Positions 12,212 through 24,801 of a stretch of 64,000 nucleotides of DNA are shown here, in pieces. Under the pieces are notes generated by a model. The model made no database searches and was not told the origin of the DNA. It worked only from the letters and a program-made list of their open reading frames with translations. Made by a program: the position numbers and the translations under genes. The stretch spans positions 124,001-188,000 of the forward strand of contig WMKJ01000002.1 of the NCBI GenBank assembly GCA_009733715.1, written 5' to 3'. This DNA is from Herpomyces periplanetae (Eukaryota > Ascomycota > Laboulbeniomycetes > Herpomycetales > Herpomycetaceae). Within the stretch, counting starts at the first letter, position 1. Each line of letters opens with the position of its first letter.

Positions 12212-13506
12212 ATGGGTTCCAAGACAGCTGTGGGGCAGGGTAAAATGAGAATCATTCTTGGTTTAATGACATTTGGGTACGTTAAACCTTACACTCTTTG
12301 GAATTTGCCTTGTTTTCTCGAGAATATTTTATTAACAAGTCAGGTAGTCCCGATGAAAAATCAGGTGGTAGAATTACTACGTTGGATGAACTTAACAAAT
12401 GTCTTGAATATTTTCGAAAAGCTGGGTACGATGAACTTGATACAGCCAGAATGTATATCAATGGAAAACAAGAAGCATGGCTAGCTCAAAGTAATTGGAC
12501 TAAGCTAGGCTTTGGTCTTGCTACAAAAGCATACCCTACTTCACCGGGTTTACATAGAGCACAAGTTATCACAGACACACTGAATACTAGCTTGAAAGAA
12601 TTAATGGTCGATTCAGTTGACATTTTTTACTTACATGCCCCTGATCGAAGTGTTCCGGTGCGATTAACTACTTGGTTAACTCAGCTAAGATTAAGCTAAA
12701 TGATATATTCTGCGTTGACTTACCATTTCCCTTTACTTTCTATGCTCTAGTTTGCGGAAACTTTACACGCTGTTAATGAACTCTATAAACAAGGAAAATT
12801 CAAACGACTTGGTTTGAGCAACTTTACAGCTTTCGAATTGGCTGAGATTGTCATGATGTGTCAGGCAAACAGTTGGGTTCGTCCAAGCGTTTTTCAAGCT
12901 ATGTATAACGCAATAAGTGAGTTATAACATTAGATTCATAACCTATCTATTGAATTACAGGTTGTTTTAATGAGAAAATGTGACTAAAAAAATCATACAG
13001 CACGATCAATTGAGCATGAATTAATTCCCGCTTGTCGAAGATATGGCCTTTCTATAGTTGTGTATAATCCGTTAATGGGAGGTTTATTTTCCGGAAAGTA
13101 TAAAGCGGGGGAAAGACCTGAAGAAGGGCGTTTTAGTGATGTTGATCCACTAATTGGTGAACGATATCGAACACGATACTTTAACGACGCAACATTCGAG
13201 GCTCTGGGAATTGTAGAACCGGTTGTTAAATCTCATAAGTTAACATTAATTGAAACTGCCCTACGCTGGCTAGTGCATCATTCTGCATTGAATGTGCTAT
13301 CGGGGCAAGATGGTATAATACTTGGAGTCAGTAGTTTCGACCAGCTTAAATCAAACCTCGAGTATGTTGAACAAGGTCCGCTGCCCAAACCGGTTTTAGA
13401 AGCGCTTAATTTGGCATGGTTAACTGTGAAACCTATCACCCCGAATTATTGGCATTTGGAACTTGAATATACATATGATACGCAAAAAGCATTATTTTCC
13501 CCGTAA
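12212..13506 (+). CDS. Aldo-keto reductase, AKR7 (aflatoxin-aldehyde reductase) type
   Basis: NADPH-dependent aldehyde reductase. Exons 12212..12276, 12348..12657, 12751..12916 and 13001..13506 give 348 residues. Family blocks join correctly over every intron: ILGLMTFGPDE, DELDTARMY (catalytic Asp and Tyr), GLATKAYP (catalytic Lys), FYLHAPDRSVP (catalytic His), KRLGLSNFTAFELAE, YNPLMGGLFSGKY and GIILGVSSFDQL. Length and motif order match AKR7/yeast YakC-like enzymes. Introns are 71, 93 and 84 nt. The physiological substrate cannot be inferred; succinic semialdehyde and dialdehydes are known for relatives. Confidence 0.93.
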
Positions 13507-14559
13507 GCCCATCAAAATTGGACAAGGTCAAGCCAGGCTGAAAATCCTTCAAATCATTAAGCGTAAAATAATGTGGAATTTCAGTAATTCCATGTCAAAT
13601 CATTAAATAGAAGCTTTGAGTAAGTCCTTTTAAAGCATTTCAAGAGATAATGAGATTGCCAAATAGATTATTAACTTATATATATTTTTAAAAACCAGCA
13701 AAATTGCTTATCATCGGAATGGTGTATAATAGCAAGGATTTCAAGTCATGTCATATATCATTTTCGGCGTGGAATAAACCTAGTAACTTTAGCTTCGTTT
13801 GTTAAGTTTAATTTATGCGAATTGTCCAGAATGCAATGGTGCAAATAGGTTAAAACCTGTCAAAATTCTGTATCCGCTTATCGGTGATGATGATGGATTT
13901 CTCCAAGCAACTCTATAGTGAATGTGAGAAGTGTATTAGTTACTTTTCACGTAAAGCCATTCGGAAATGGGCAATAAGATGACGTTAAATAAATTTCTTC
14001 TACTAATGGTAAATGAGGCGAGAAATTTCACAGATATTTTAACAAGAACTTGGATAAATTAATTTACTTTATGCATTATTTTAGTATATACTAATAAATA
14101 TTGGATACAATACAGCAAATTGGGAGTATTTTGGGCAAATAGGAGTCAATTAAAGACTAGATTATCGAGGGCTAAGCAGAAAAGACTTAGAAGACAATTT
14201 TAACGAGAAAAAAAGGTTAATTGAGGATTTGAATGAGATTATAAGTTCTAAATTTTCTTTGGGGGAAAATAGTACATTTAAGAGCAAATATTATGGTGAG
14301 TGAGATGTGTATACACCTTTCAAGTATGAGATAGATTGGAAAAGGTAAGATGAAGCAAAAGATAAATGATGAAAAAGATGGTGTACTAGAGATAAAGCTT
14401 TCATAAGCGCAAAATTACCAATGGAAGGTTAAAAACTCGATAGGAAACGCTTTAACAGGCCGTACGAGAGGGAGCTAAGCGTAGAGACACTAGCATGGGC
14501 GAGGAAACGAAGGGCTATATGAATGCAAAAGAAAGAGTATGTATTTGAAGTAAGGAGAG
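13507..14559. other. Intergenic between convergent genes
   Basis: AT-rich 3'-flank of the aldo-keto reductase, becoming purine-rich on the plus strand from about 14150. No coding sequence or RNA gene recognised. Confidence 0.55.
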
Positions 14560-15529
14560 CTAGAAATCACAGGAATCGGCGATTAAACGGGATAATTGTT
14601 CGAGAAAGATTTGGTCATCTTTGGAAAACCCATCAAGTTCAGTGCAATCAATATCAAGAACAGCAACAACCTGAAATCGAGGGAGAGGTATTAATGTTAG
14701 AGAAATTGAAGAATTTGATAAAGAAGAATGGGAAAACATTACTAACCTCATCATGATGTAAGATAGGAACGACAATTTCACTCTTGGTTGAACTATCACA
14801 AGCAATATGACCAGGAAACATTGAAACGTCGGGAACTAATTGAGTTTTTTTGGTGAGAAATGCCGTACCGCATACACCCTCACCAATTCGAACGGCTTGA
14901 CAAGCAACATGACCTTGAAATGGGCCGAGTATAAGTCGAGACGGTTGGGATGAATCGACAACGTAGAAGCCGCACCAATTAACGGCAGACAATGGAGAAG
15001 GTAGAGATTTTAACGCGTGGTACAGTAACGATGCGGTATTTGATAAATTACTGGAAGATTATGAGATTTAGCCCGAGTAAAATGATAGAGTTAAGTAAAG
15101 ACAAAGGAGTCCAAGGGGTATTTTGCAGGGTAAAATGTAAGTTACCTGACCTAGATTGGGACCGTGAGTAACAATAGATTGATTATATTATTGCATGTAT
15201 GGAAATTAAAGAGTATATTAGAGATAATTTGGCCGTATGAATTGGGAAAAAACGTACCCAATTTCTTTGTAGGCCAAATAAAGATCTAGCACCGGTTAAA
15301 ACACGATCTTGCACAGCATGTTTGTTCAGTTGTTCGGAGAACGTTGAATAGTCCGAGTGAAAATCATGAGAAACTTCCAGTACAGGTCGAGGTGTTAAAG
15401 TTTGTGTAGACTAAATTCGTATGGAATTAAAGTAAAAGAGAAAGCGTTAGTAAAAGTAAGTTAGACTTGACGGGAAGGGCTAGCGGGTGTGGGTGGTACC
15501 ACAGAATGATTATCATTGGTACAAACCAT
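14560..15529 (-). CDS. Free methionine-(R)-sulfoxide reductase (GAF domain)
   Basis: Reduces free Met-R-sulfoxide; orthologous in type to yeast YKL069W and E. coli YebR. Minus-strand exons 15529..15467, 15410..15258, 15150..15146, 15050..14747 and 14670..14560 give 211 residues. The three redox cysteines are present in GHVACQA, GEGVCGTA and GHIACDSS. NWCGFYV, LGPFQG, SEIVVPI and VLDIDC are also conserved. The 5-nt exon is inferred: it is needed to keep phase between NW and NLSNTASLLYH, and it gives the family sequence NWVSNL. The first donor (GTCTAA) is weak, so the N-terminal 21 residues are less certain. Confidence 0.88.
15146..15150 (-). other. Inferred 5-nt microexon of the sulfoxide reductase
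   Basis: On the minus strand the bases GTCAG are preceded by an acceptor (AATCTAG) and followed by a donor (GTAACT). They supply a Val codon plus two bases of a Ser codon. Without them the flanking exons are out of phase by one base. Sequence-based inference only. Confidence 0.6.
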
Positions 15530-16482
15530 TTTGGGGAAATTGAGTAATCAACGGTTAGCCTTAAGAATTTTGTATTGTGGGTTTGAAGGGAGAGAAAAGT
15601 TTAAAAGAAGATACAAAAAGGGAAAAATGCGAAGAAAGTAAAAAAAGAAGAATATTCGTGGAGCGAACGGGCTATTCGGTGCTTTAAATACAGACAATGA
15701 CAAGCCGAGAGGAGAAATTGCGCAAGAGTAGCGTCAAATCACGAAACCCGAATCGGCCCGACCTCCAATCCCGAGTCCAATACAACACGTGATCCAGCTC
15801 TCCCAAAGGTGCCGATAGACCAGGAAATTGTGCCGGGATTGGAGATGGAGGGCGGGCCGAGAGGGGGAGGAGAACAAGGCTTGGCGCGGGAAAGAGGATG
15901 CAACGCAGAGGATTAAACAGGATGAAGTTTTGATTTTCATGCATATTCACGTACGCACATACAAATACACTTATTCCAACACTAACACTTACACAAGATT
16001 TTTTTACAGGTGCGCGCATACTTATACATGCTATGCAGCATGAGTTTTATTTTGCATATAAAAGAAAGATTTGGATGTGTCGGGGAATTGCAGTCAGCGT
16101 AACGCGTCAAAATCGAAATTATTTAGTACAAGGTTAAAGGTGGTCTGGCTAGTTGGATTACGCTAGGTTAGGCGGTTCCGTTAAATGACTTAGAATAAGC
16201 GTGATAAAGAAAATTCACGGGTTAACGATTCAGTACGCAACTCACGTATCAGTGTGTTAAATCGTGCGACAATTTGATTTAGTGCTATTCAAGGCAAGTC
16301 GTGTTATCCTATGATGGGAAGAGCCGGGTAACTTCCAGCAAGTATTGATTAACGTTTAATGGACACCAAAGTTTATTAAGATCTGCTTGCAAGTGCGTGA
16401 TAACTGTATCTGTGGAAAAGTAAAAGTGAAGGTGAAATTATCAAAAGACCAAGAGATTGTCAAACATTCTTCCTGAAATTTA
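15530..16482. other. Divergent intergenic region
   Basis: Upstream of both the sulfoxide reductase (-) and the SIKE/SCI1 gene (+). It is purine-rich on the plus strand near 15590-15660 and 15840-15920, and holds no recognisable gene. Confidence 0.5.
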
Positions 16483-17356
16483 ATGGGTGAAAGTGATAAA
16501 GAAATCGGGCCCATGGAAACCAAGAGCTGTGGTGAAGGTGTTGATAGAAAAAATTTGTCCATTATATCATACTTTAACGGGGGGATGTCATCATCGTCAT
16601 CATTATCGAATCGATTACCTGGTTTTCACATGTCGTATCCACCGAATGGTTTTCAAATGGATTTGAATCGCATCTGGCATATGGTTGAAGGCTTTACGCA
16701 ACAACTAGCGCAATACCGGACGTACATATGGCGAATGGTGGAAAGCGTGCGCAGTATTCAGGTAAGCAGACACTAGACATCGTCTAATTCTGGGTCTAAC
16801 TTACAAGCGTGATAATTTACTATAGAACCAAAATATTCAGACAATTTGCCTCAACAAGTCATCACCCGAAGCCAAAAATGGCGGTGAAGTGAGCGCGACA
16901 AGCTCGGATTCAGGAAGGGCAGAAATCGAAAGATTACGAAACAGTCTAATGGATGCGAATACTCGTATTGATCGACTCGAATCAGAAAATCGATCATTAA
17001 CATGTTTAATATCGGAATACGAAAATGCAATGCAGTACATTTTGCAAAAGCTACGGCCATACGCCCAACAACAGGCTGATGCACTAATTGCAACCCGAGC
17101 TCACTATACATCATTACTTGAAGCAGAGCGACAAGTAAATTTGGAATTGCGGGCGGAACATCAAACGTGGCAAACCCGTTTTACGCGCGTAGCCGAGTAT
17201 GTAAGAATGGCATACGAGGAGCATACAAATTCAGTTCTCACGTATATATCTCGCATCCAAGAATTGAAGTCAGAGAACAGAACGTTACGACGACTGGCCG
17301 GACTCAAAGAAATCGCAGAAAGTAGCGACGAAGAGAGCAAGGCGGAAGTCACCTGA
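16483..17356 (+). CDS. SCI1: SIKE1/FGFR1OP2-family coiled-coil protein (fungal SCI1, STRIPAK subunit)
   Basis: Predicted small coiled-coil subunit of the striatin-interacting phosphatase and kinase complex, which in filamentous fungi controls cell fusion and development. Exons 16483..16761 and 16826..17356 give 269 residues. After a disordered start comes a helical segment (HMVEGFTQQLAQYRTYIW), then a long coiled coil beginning at ERLRNSLMDANTRIDRLESE. The pattern SENRSLTCLISEYENAMQYIL corresponds to the SIKE-family ENKELR..LEEHQSALELIM block, and the final YVRMAYEEHTNSVL plus ISRIQELKSENRTLR to its C-terminal heptads. The assignment rests on this motif order by eye; another coiled-coil family is possible. 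Confidence 0.72.
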
Positions 17357-17489
17357 CATACGTTGGACTATTACGACGCGGTGCGCGCTCAAGATTCGGG
17401 GCGCGTGAGAGAAAGGAATTCATGATGGCAGAAACAAGATTTTACGTTGATGCAGCGAAGCATTATAGAAGAACATCAATTGCTGATAA

Positions 17490-19239
17490 TTAGGAACATA
17501 AGGGTAACGAGGAATTACACGTGGAGGAATGGTTATCTTCGTCATCATCGTGAGATCGTAGCTCACAGTACGCAATAAATGCGAGAAATGGTTTATCGTC
17601 AAGCAACGGACTGGCCTCAATAACAATGGGTGTGTTGGCAACGACGAAATAGACACATCCGGGATCGAGGAGAACCGAAATATTCTTAGGAGTATCCGTA
17701 GAGGATGGGGTGTGGTTGTTAGTTCTGTCGGAGGATGTTCCATTGACTACGAGAGGTTTGTCAGTGTCAGTTGGAATAGAATGAGATGAATCTGGCGTGA
17801 ATTCGACTACCGACGTAGTGAACAATGAAGCCTGACCGGATATACAAATTAGTATGGATGGTCCGGACAGACCTTCTAACGAAGCTTTTGCACGATCTGT
17901 ATTGAGTTGAATACGCAAAATAGAAAATTCTTCGGCTGGAGGATCGTATAGTTTAACACTCGATGATGATGTGTACGCTTGCGAGTTCAATGTGCAATAC
18001 GGATATAATGCGTAATGGGTGACCAGTTGCGGTATAGATTGAGCAGTGTAATTTAACATTGATGTGAGTGTAGGGACGTCCTTGTGTTTGGATGTAAAAC
18101 CAGCGCGGACAACATTATCCGACGCTGCCATGCACTCGATAACGTCTAAGGTCAAATGTTAAAATCTAGAGTGACACCTAATTAAAGCTTATTAAAACTC
18201 ACCTCCTTCGATGTAAGCGTGAATTTCATCTGCTCTAAGGAACATGGCCTCACCAGGGGACAAGCGGATGAAATTGAGCAAGAAAAACACAAACAAGCCA
18301 ACATCACGAGGGAAGTAAACATTGAGATCTAGTAGAATGGGAGAAAGATCCTCACAGGGCGTATCAGGGTCGGGGTAGTGTTCATCAGTTGTAGGAACTA
18401 TGATTGAATGGGATTGGACAAATGAGATTAAGGCATCAGCTTTCTCTGCTACACGCTCCGGCGGGACGCTCATGAGCGCAGTGAATAAATTCCGTAAGGC
18501 AGATTCTTCGCAAGAGGCATCGGGTGGGTGGGATGGGGGGGAATTGGCGATGGCTTCAAACTGTGATACAATGTCGGGCCGATTGATAAGATCGTGTAGT
18601 GGGGGCACGGTGTGTAAGAAATGGTTTATTTCGCTTAATGACCGAAACCCACACAATCCCTTGAAGGGAGTTAATGCTATAACTATCTCTGGTTTATGAT
18701 TTTGGTCGGGATAATTTTCAGGTTGGGCGATGTGTAGAGATTCAGCAAGTTGACGATTTGGGTGAGCTTGAATACTTAAAGGCTTGGCGATAGATAGAAC
18801 TTTAAATAGAAAAGGTAGTGTTCCGTTAAAGTGACGGTAGATATCATGACCTAGTAAGCGAGGATTTTGACGAATTATTTGAGGAAGCGGGATCTTTGAT
18901 GAGAAGTGCCTGGAAGGGAGAGATGGATGAGCCCCCATCCATAACTGTATAGATTTAAGCGAGGTAGATTAGTGAATTAGATGATGACAACATATGGTAT
19001 TTGGAAAAGAGAAAATGATTAAAGGGTCAGTCTACTTACTTCAGAATATGGTTTATTTGGGTCGAGTTGATCAGGGTTGATGGATGATAACTGAGCTACG
19101 GTAGACGTTGGACCTTTTTTTCCCCAATCGTAGTGATTTACGCCTGTGATGATGTGGCAAAGATGACTTTTGGTAAGTAGTATAAATGAAGTTAAAGAAT
19201 GGTTAACTTACCACATTCAAGACGAAATATTCCGGACAT
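17490..19239 (-). CDS. PMI40: Mannose-6-phosphate isomerase (type I)
   Basis: Zinc enzyme interconverting fructose-6-P and mannose-6-P for GDP-mannose, glycosylation and cell-wall synthesis. Minus-strand exons 19239..19212, 19143..19040, 18944..18203 and 18145..17490 join in phase and give 509 residues. Clear family blocks: FRLECGVNHYDWGKKG, ELWMGAHPSLPS, SIQAHPN (zinc ligands Gln and His near residues 103-105), HKPEIVIALTPFKGLCGF, RADEIHAYIEGGDVIECMA and ASDNVVRAGFTSKHKDV. It is 50-80 residues longer than usual because of low-complexity Ser/Thr/Asp inserts in both halves. Its 3' end lies 133 bp from the convergent SIKE-type gene. Confidence 0.95.
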
Positions 19240-19446
19240 TGTAGGGTAAAAAAAATATGGAAGATAAATTTAACGAGTATTACGAGTGAGTGGACAAGAG
19301 AGGAATTTTCACGATCAATGCTAGTCAAATATGCTTGTTCCCCTGAATGGTAAATTAACTCGATTTAAAGCAAAGCAAACCAAAGCAAACCAAAAGATAC
19401 ACCGACGAATAAGACAAACAGAAATCGACTGTACACATCCTGGAAA

Positions 19447-20408
<962 letters not shown>

Positions 20409-22152
20409 CCTGCCCGATTCTTAACTTCTACTTGCTCGGTAAATCGTGCTAATGTTAAATCGTTGACCTGCGTACGTTAACAATCTCTTCAATCATTTAT
20501 ATTTACTTCGTCCCACTAACCTATAAATTTGCCTGTGGCCACGCGCCTCCACGCGTTAACTATTTAACACGTATTACTCGTTGCGATCCGTTCTGTTGCA
20601 CCACCACTCGGTTTTTGCCTTCCGATGCTTTTCCTTGATATGTTAACTTTCTTTGCTCGTTCACCATCCAAGTATGTAATCAAAATCCCAAACTTTTCGT
20701 TATGTTCACGATGTGTAAATCTTTCCAGCGTTGGATTCGCTGCTATCCATGCTTTACGCACGTACCCAAGTATAAATGTCCACTCGTCCAGTTAAATCCC
20801 GTTGGCTTCACGGTTAACCTTGCCAAAGTATCCGTCTATCCACCAACCTGCCTGCGTGCTATAATGCGATTTCAATCTAGCAATGTTCTGAGCAGTTAAA
20901 TCCCCCCAAAATAATTTAATCTGCCCCGCGAAAAGTTAACACGTGTACTCGCGTACGCACACACGCACTTCCCTAACGTTTGTACGTCTATCGCGCGTTC
21001 GACCTTTTTCTTCTCCTTTCAATCTAATCACCAGCATATATGAACCTAGCTTGCGCACACCCTCGTGTTCAAACTGTTGAAGAATCCTCTGCGTACAAGC
21101 TCCCTTGATTCGAGTTATTAAGCCAAACGTTCGATACGTACAAATATGCGTGTAAAATGCGCCAAATGTGCAATTCCCAAAACATGTCTTTATTCCGTTC
21201 ACCCTCACAAACGCACGCACACACACATATACGCGCACACATGCATATGCTCTCTTCTCAACCTACCCGTAACCTCCCTCCCCAATAAATACCCGTCCTA
21301 GCGCCAATCACCAGCGCTTTGTCCCTTTTTACCGACACGTGACCCTTCTATTAGGTAATTCCCCAAATTTCCCCTCCTCTTATGCGCTCAAACGCATGGA
21401 ACCCCCAATTACATGTTGTTCTCCATTTATCCTATCATGCGTGATACGAAGTTGCTTTGGTTCTAGTGTATATTTCCCGTGCTAATTCACTACTATCCAA
21501 GTTACAACATCTTAGCGCTTTTGCTAATGTGTACCCTTGAATTTACCTTTCCTGTTTTTTTTTCGTACATCCGCACTTAAACCATCACACTTTTTTTTTC
21601 CCGATGAAATCGTTCTGCTCATCACAACCCTTTTATTAACCATTATATTACACACCAATGAAACTTGTCATAACTAAATCATCAGTATGCTAAAATACCC
21701 TTGCTATATACACATCCCTTCCCATTAACGCTCTACTCTCACTCACTATCCTCAGCTTCACCATGTTATAATTCTCTATTCCCATACTTTCGATTCCCTT
21801 TAATCACGTGCCTACTCAGTAAACATCCTCCCGTCAAACTAGTCATACACGTTTATTTACCCTTGCGTACACACACCTGACGCCGGCTCGAAACACGCAC
21901 CTTCCCTCCTTTTCAGCCCATCCATTGCTCTTGCGATTTCGCTCAACTCTGTTTCAGCCTTACGGCTTCGGAAATTTTTTCTAAATTTTGTTTCGGTTAA
22001 ACATTTTCCCTTTCCCATTCACTACTTTAACCGACACGTCCGTATACGCCTTCACAACCTTTTACTTTTTTATGCTTAACTTAGCCTTTCCATTAGTTAA
22101 ACTTTAATTTATCGTATTGGGCTGATATTTCATTAAACATTTACTCTCCAAT
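20409..22152. other. Divergent 1.7-kb intergenic region, pyrimidine-rich
   Basis: Between ARF6 (-) and dynactin p25 (+). The plus strand is C/T-rich for most of its length, consistent with a leader of the plus-strand gene. CA-rich runs near 20950-20970 and 21210-21245. No gene recognised. Confidence 0.55.
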
Positions 22153-23090
22153 ATGACAAGTCGAGCTCGCCCCAAAGTAGTGAGATCAGAGTACATAGAA
22201 ACTGTTAGTTGTCCGCACTAAATTATTCGTGTGCATGCACGTTTGTTGTCTAACTGGAATGCTGTCAAATATTAGGAAAGCAAAAACAAAATATCACGGC
22301 GTGCTCACATACTTGGTACACCTAATATTACCTTGGGTGGTCATACCGTAATACAGGCTGACGTTCATCTTCGTGGTGACTTACATCGATTACCCCCCAC
22401 CTCAGGACCGCCAACTACTGGCGCCAATTCATCTGCTGATCCTAGCGTTAGTCATACATCGTCTCGACCTTCAAAACCTTTATTCGTAACTCATGCTATA
22501 TCAATCGGCCGTTTCACCATTATTTCCACTGGAAGTATCGTTAAACCACCTTCTCGAATTTCTCGCAATCAAATTACCTACTTTCCCGTGAAAATTGGTG
22601 ATCACGTTTACGTCGGTGGGTAGTTTCCACGATATTCAACCCATTCTCACCCGTATTCGTACGTCTACACTTGCTTACTCAACTTACGATGTTCATCTCT
22701 CTAGGTCCCCATTGTCATATATCTGCTGTGTCAATATCTTCGCATGTTTATATTGGAGAAAAATCTGTGCTTATGCCTTTCTGTATTGTTAAAGACAGAG
22801 TTAAAATCCTTCCGGGCTCTGTTATCCCTCCTAACATGGTCATACCTCCCTGTTCAATAGTCGGTGGCTCACCCGCACGTATACTCGATGAAGTAGCAGG
22901 TGGATGGGGAGTCATGCCCGGAAGTACTGTTACCATGTCTGCTAACTCTGGTATAACAAGTTCGGATTCTGTGACTAAAGGTGAATCTGAGGCTCGTGCG
23001 CTTCCTGGCTTCGGGTTGACATCTAATTTCCCCGATGGTTTATGGGTCGAGGGCGGTTATTTAAATGAACTATGGCGTGAAATACGTTAA
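22153..23090 (+). CDS. Dynactin p25 subunit (DCTN5), left-handed beta-helix
   Basis: Pointed-end dynactin subunit, needed for dynein to bind early endosomes in filamentous fungi. Exons 22153..22203, 22276..22615 and 22705..23090 give 258 residues. RSEYIETESKNKISR is the family start. Hexapeptide-repeat turns follow (ISIGRFTIISTGSIVKPP, FPVKIGDHVYVG, HCHISAVSISSHVYIGEKS and VLMPFCIVKDRVKILPGSVIPP), as in the left-handed beta-helix of p25. It is about 70 residues longer than animal p25 because of a Ser/Thr/Pro insert after HLRGDLHRLPP and a C-terminal extension after GSPARILDE. Confidence 0.9.
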
Positions 23091-23653
23091 CAATGTACTT
23101 CTTACCTAATTATCTTACCATTCCGTAATCGCTAACTCACACTCCATGTATGATTAACTTTACAAAGCGTGCTTGTGTACATGCATCACTGAGTAAAGGC
23201 GCAATTTGTGCTTTTCTCACATTTACGTACGTATACAGGTTTACCATTCCTCCTCAAAGCACACTGGAAAACGAGAAGATACACGTTTCCCCTTACTCCG
23301 CACACTAAATTTAGCTACATTGCGGGTTACTTTAACATGACATTGTCATAACGTTAACGTTATACTTCACACATCTCTCATTCCGGTATTTTATCCGAAC
23401 GACCGATTAACCTTGGTACGAAATCGGGTAACTTCCTCAAAGTATGCAGTATGTCAATTATCCATCCTTAATAACTGACCTCGTATACCTATCTTCAAAC
23501 TCCACGGAATTTTCTTTTCCATTAACTACTTTAACTACCTACAAATACTTGGTTCAATCTACAAAATTAAAAAACTATTCATTTAGTATTCAGCTAGATT
23601 AATCGAGCACAAACACTTCTCACTTTGCTAATATTACTTTAACTCAGGCTAAT
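23091..23653. other. Short intergenic region
   Basis: Spacer between dynactin p25 and the SDR gene on the same strand; AT-rich, nothing recognised. Confidence 0.5.
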
Positions 23654-24579
23654 ATGGTTCTACCTGTACCAACAGCCAGTCTGGAGGGAAAATATGCATT
23701 AGTAACGGGAGCAAGTCGTGGAATTGGTCGTGGAATTGCCCTTGAGTTAGCCAAACGGGGTGCTAGTGTTGCCATTAATTATGCTCACTCTGCTGATCAA
23801 GCTGATCAAGTTTGCCGGGAAATTGAAAATTTAAAGGTGCCCGGAGTACGTGCTATTACTGTTAAAGCCGATGTTAGCAAAGCCGAAGAAATTCGTCAAA
23901 TGTTTACCTACGTTGCTAAAGCCTTTGAGCGTGATCTGGATATTGTTGTATCAAACAGTGGAACGGAATTTTGGTCCAACATTCAAGACGTCACCGAGAG
24001 TAACTTCGATCACGTATTCGGCCTTAATACCCGCGCGCAATTTTTTGTCGCCCAAGCCGCTTACTCAGCACTAGCCAAAAACGGCCGGCTGATTCTTATG
24101 TCATCCATTGCTGCCGGCCTGCGTGGAATCCGTGATCATGCGCTATACAGTGCTAGCAAAATGGCAATTGTGGGGTTAGTGACGTCATTTGCTACAGACT
24201 TCAGCGATAAACAAATTACCGTAAACGGAATTGCTCCTGGCGGTATTAAAAGCGACATGTTTGCAGAAAATGCGTGGCATTATATTCCCGGTGCTACTCC
24301 GGATTGGTCTGCCGATCAAATCGAAAGTCAAATGGCGCAACACTGTCCACTGCAACGTTGTGCTGTACCGGAGGATGTTGCTAGAGTCGTCGCTTTTCTT
24401 GCCAGTGAAGACGGGGGTTGGATTAACGGTAAGTCAATAAATTGCAAACGATACAATATTACCCTTGCGTCTGTATTTTCAATACTCACACTGTTTATAC
24501 TAATTCATCAACTTCTAACTATATATCGATTTATCATCTAGGTCAAGTTATCACGGTCTCTGGAGGTTCTGCGCAATGA
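23654..24579 (+). CDS. Short-chain dehydrogenase/reductase, naphthol-reductase-like
   Basis: NADP-dependent SDR related to fungal tri/tetrahydroxynaphthalene and versicolorin reductases. Exons 23654..24428 and 24542..24579 give 270 residues. TGASRGIG (residues 18-25) binds the cofactor, followed by VSNSG, SSIAAG and YSASK with catalytic Tyr165 and Lys169. The last small exon supplies the C-terminus GQVITVSGGSAQ. No polyketide synthase or other melanin gene is in the window, so a melanin role is only a possibility; a general carbonyl reductase is equally likely. The 3' end faces the RhoGAP gene. Confidence 0.88.
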
Positions 24580-24801
24580 ATGTACTTATCTGGGCAGTTG
24601 TCATATCTGTTAAATTTCCATGTTAAACATAAGTTGTACTTGTCAGCTTTTTCCAAGCTAACTTCAATTTTCAATTAATTAACTTTACTTTTAGGAGGTT
24701 AAAACTGCATAATTCATTCGTATCAACATAAAATATTTTTTGTGGTTTTTAAAAAAATAGAATCTCCCCTTATCTACCCAATAATCTATACTCTGTTCCA
24801 T

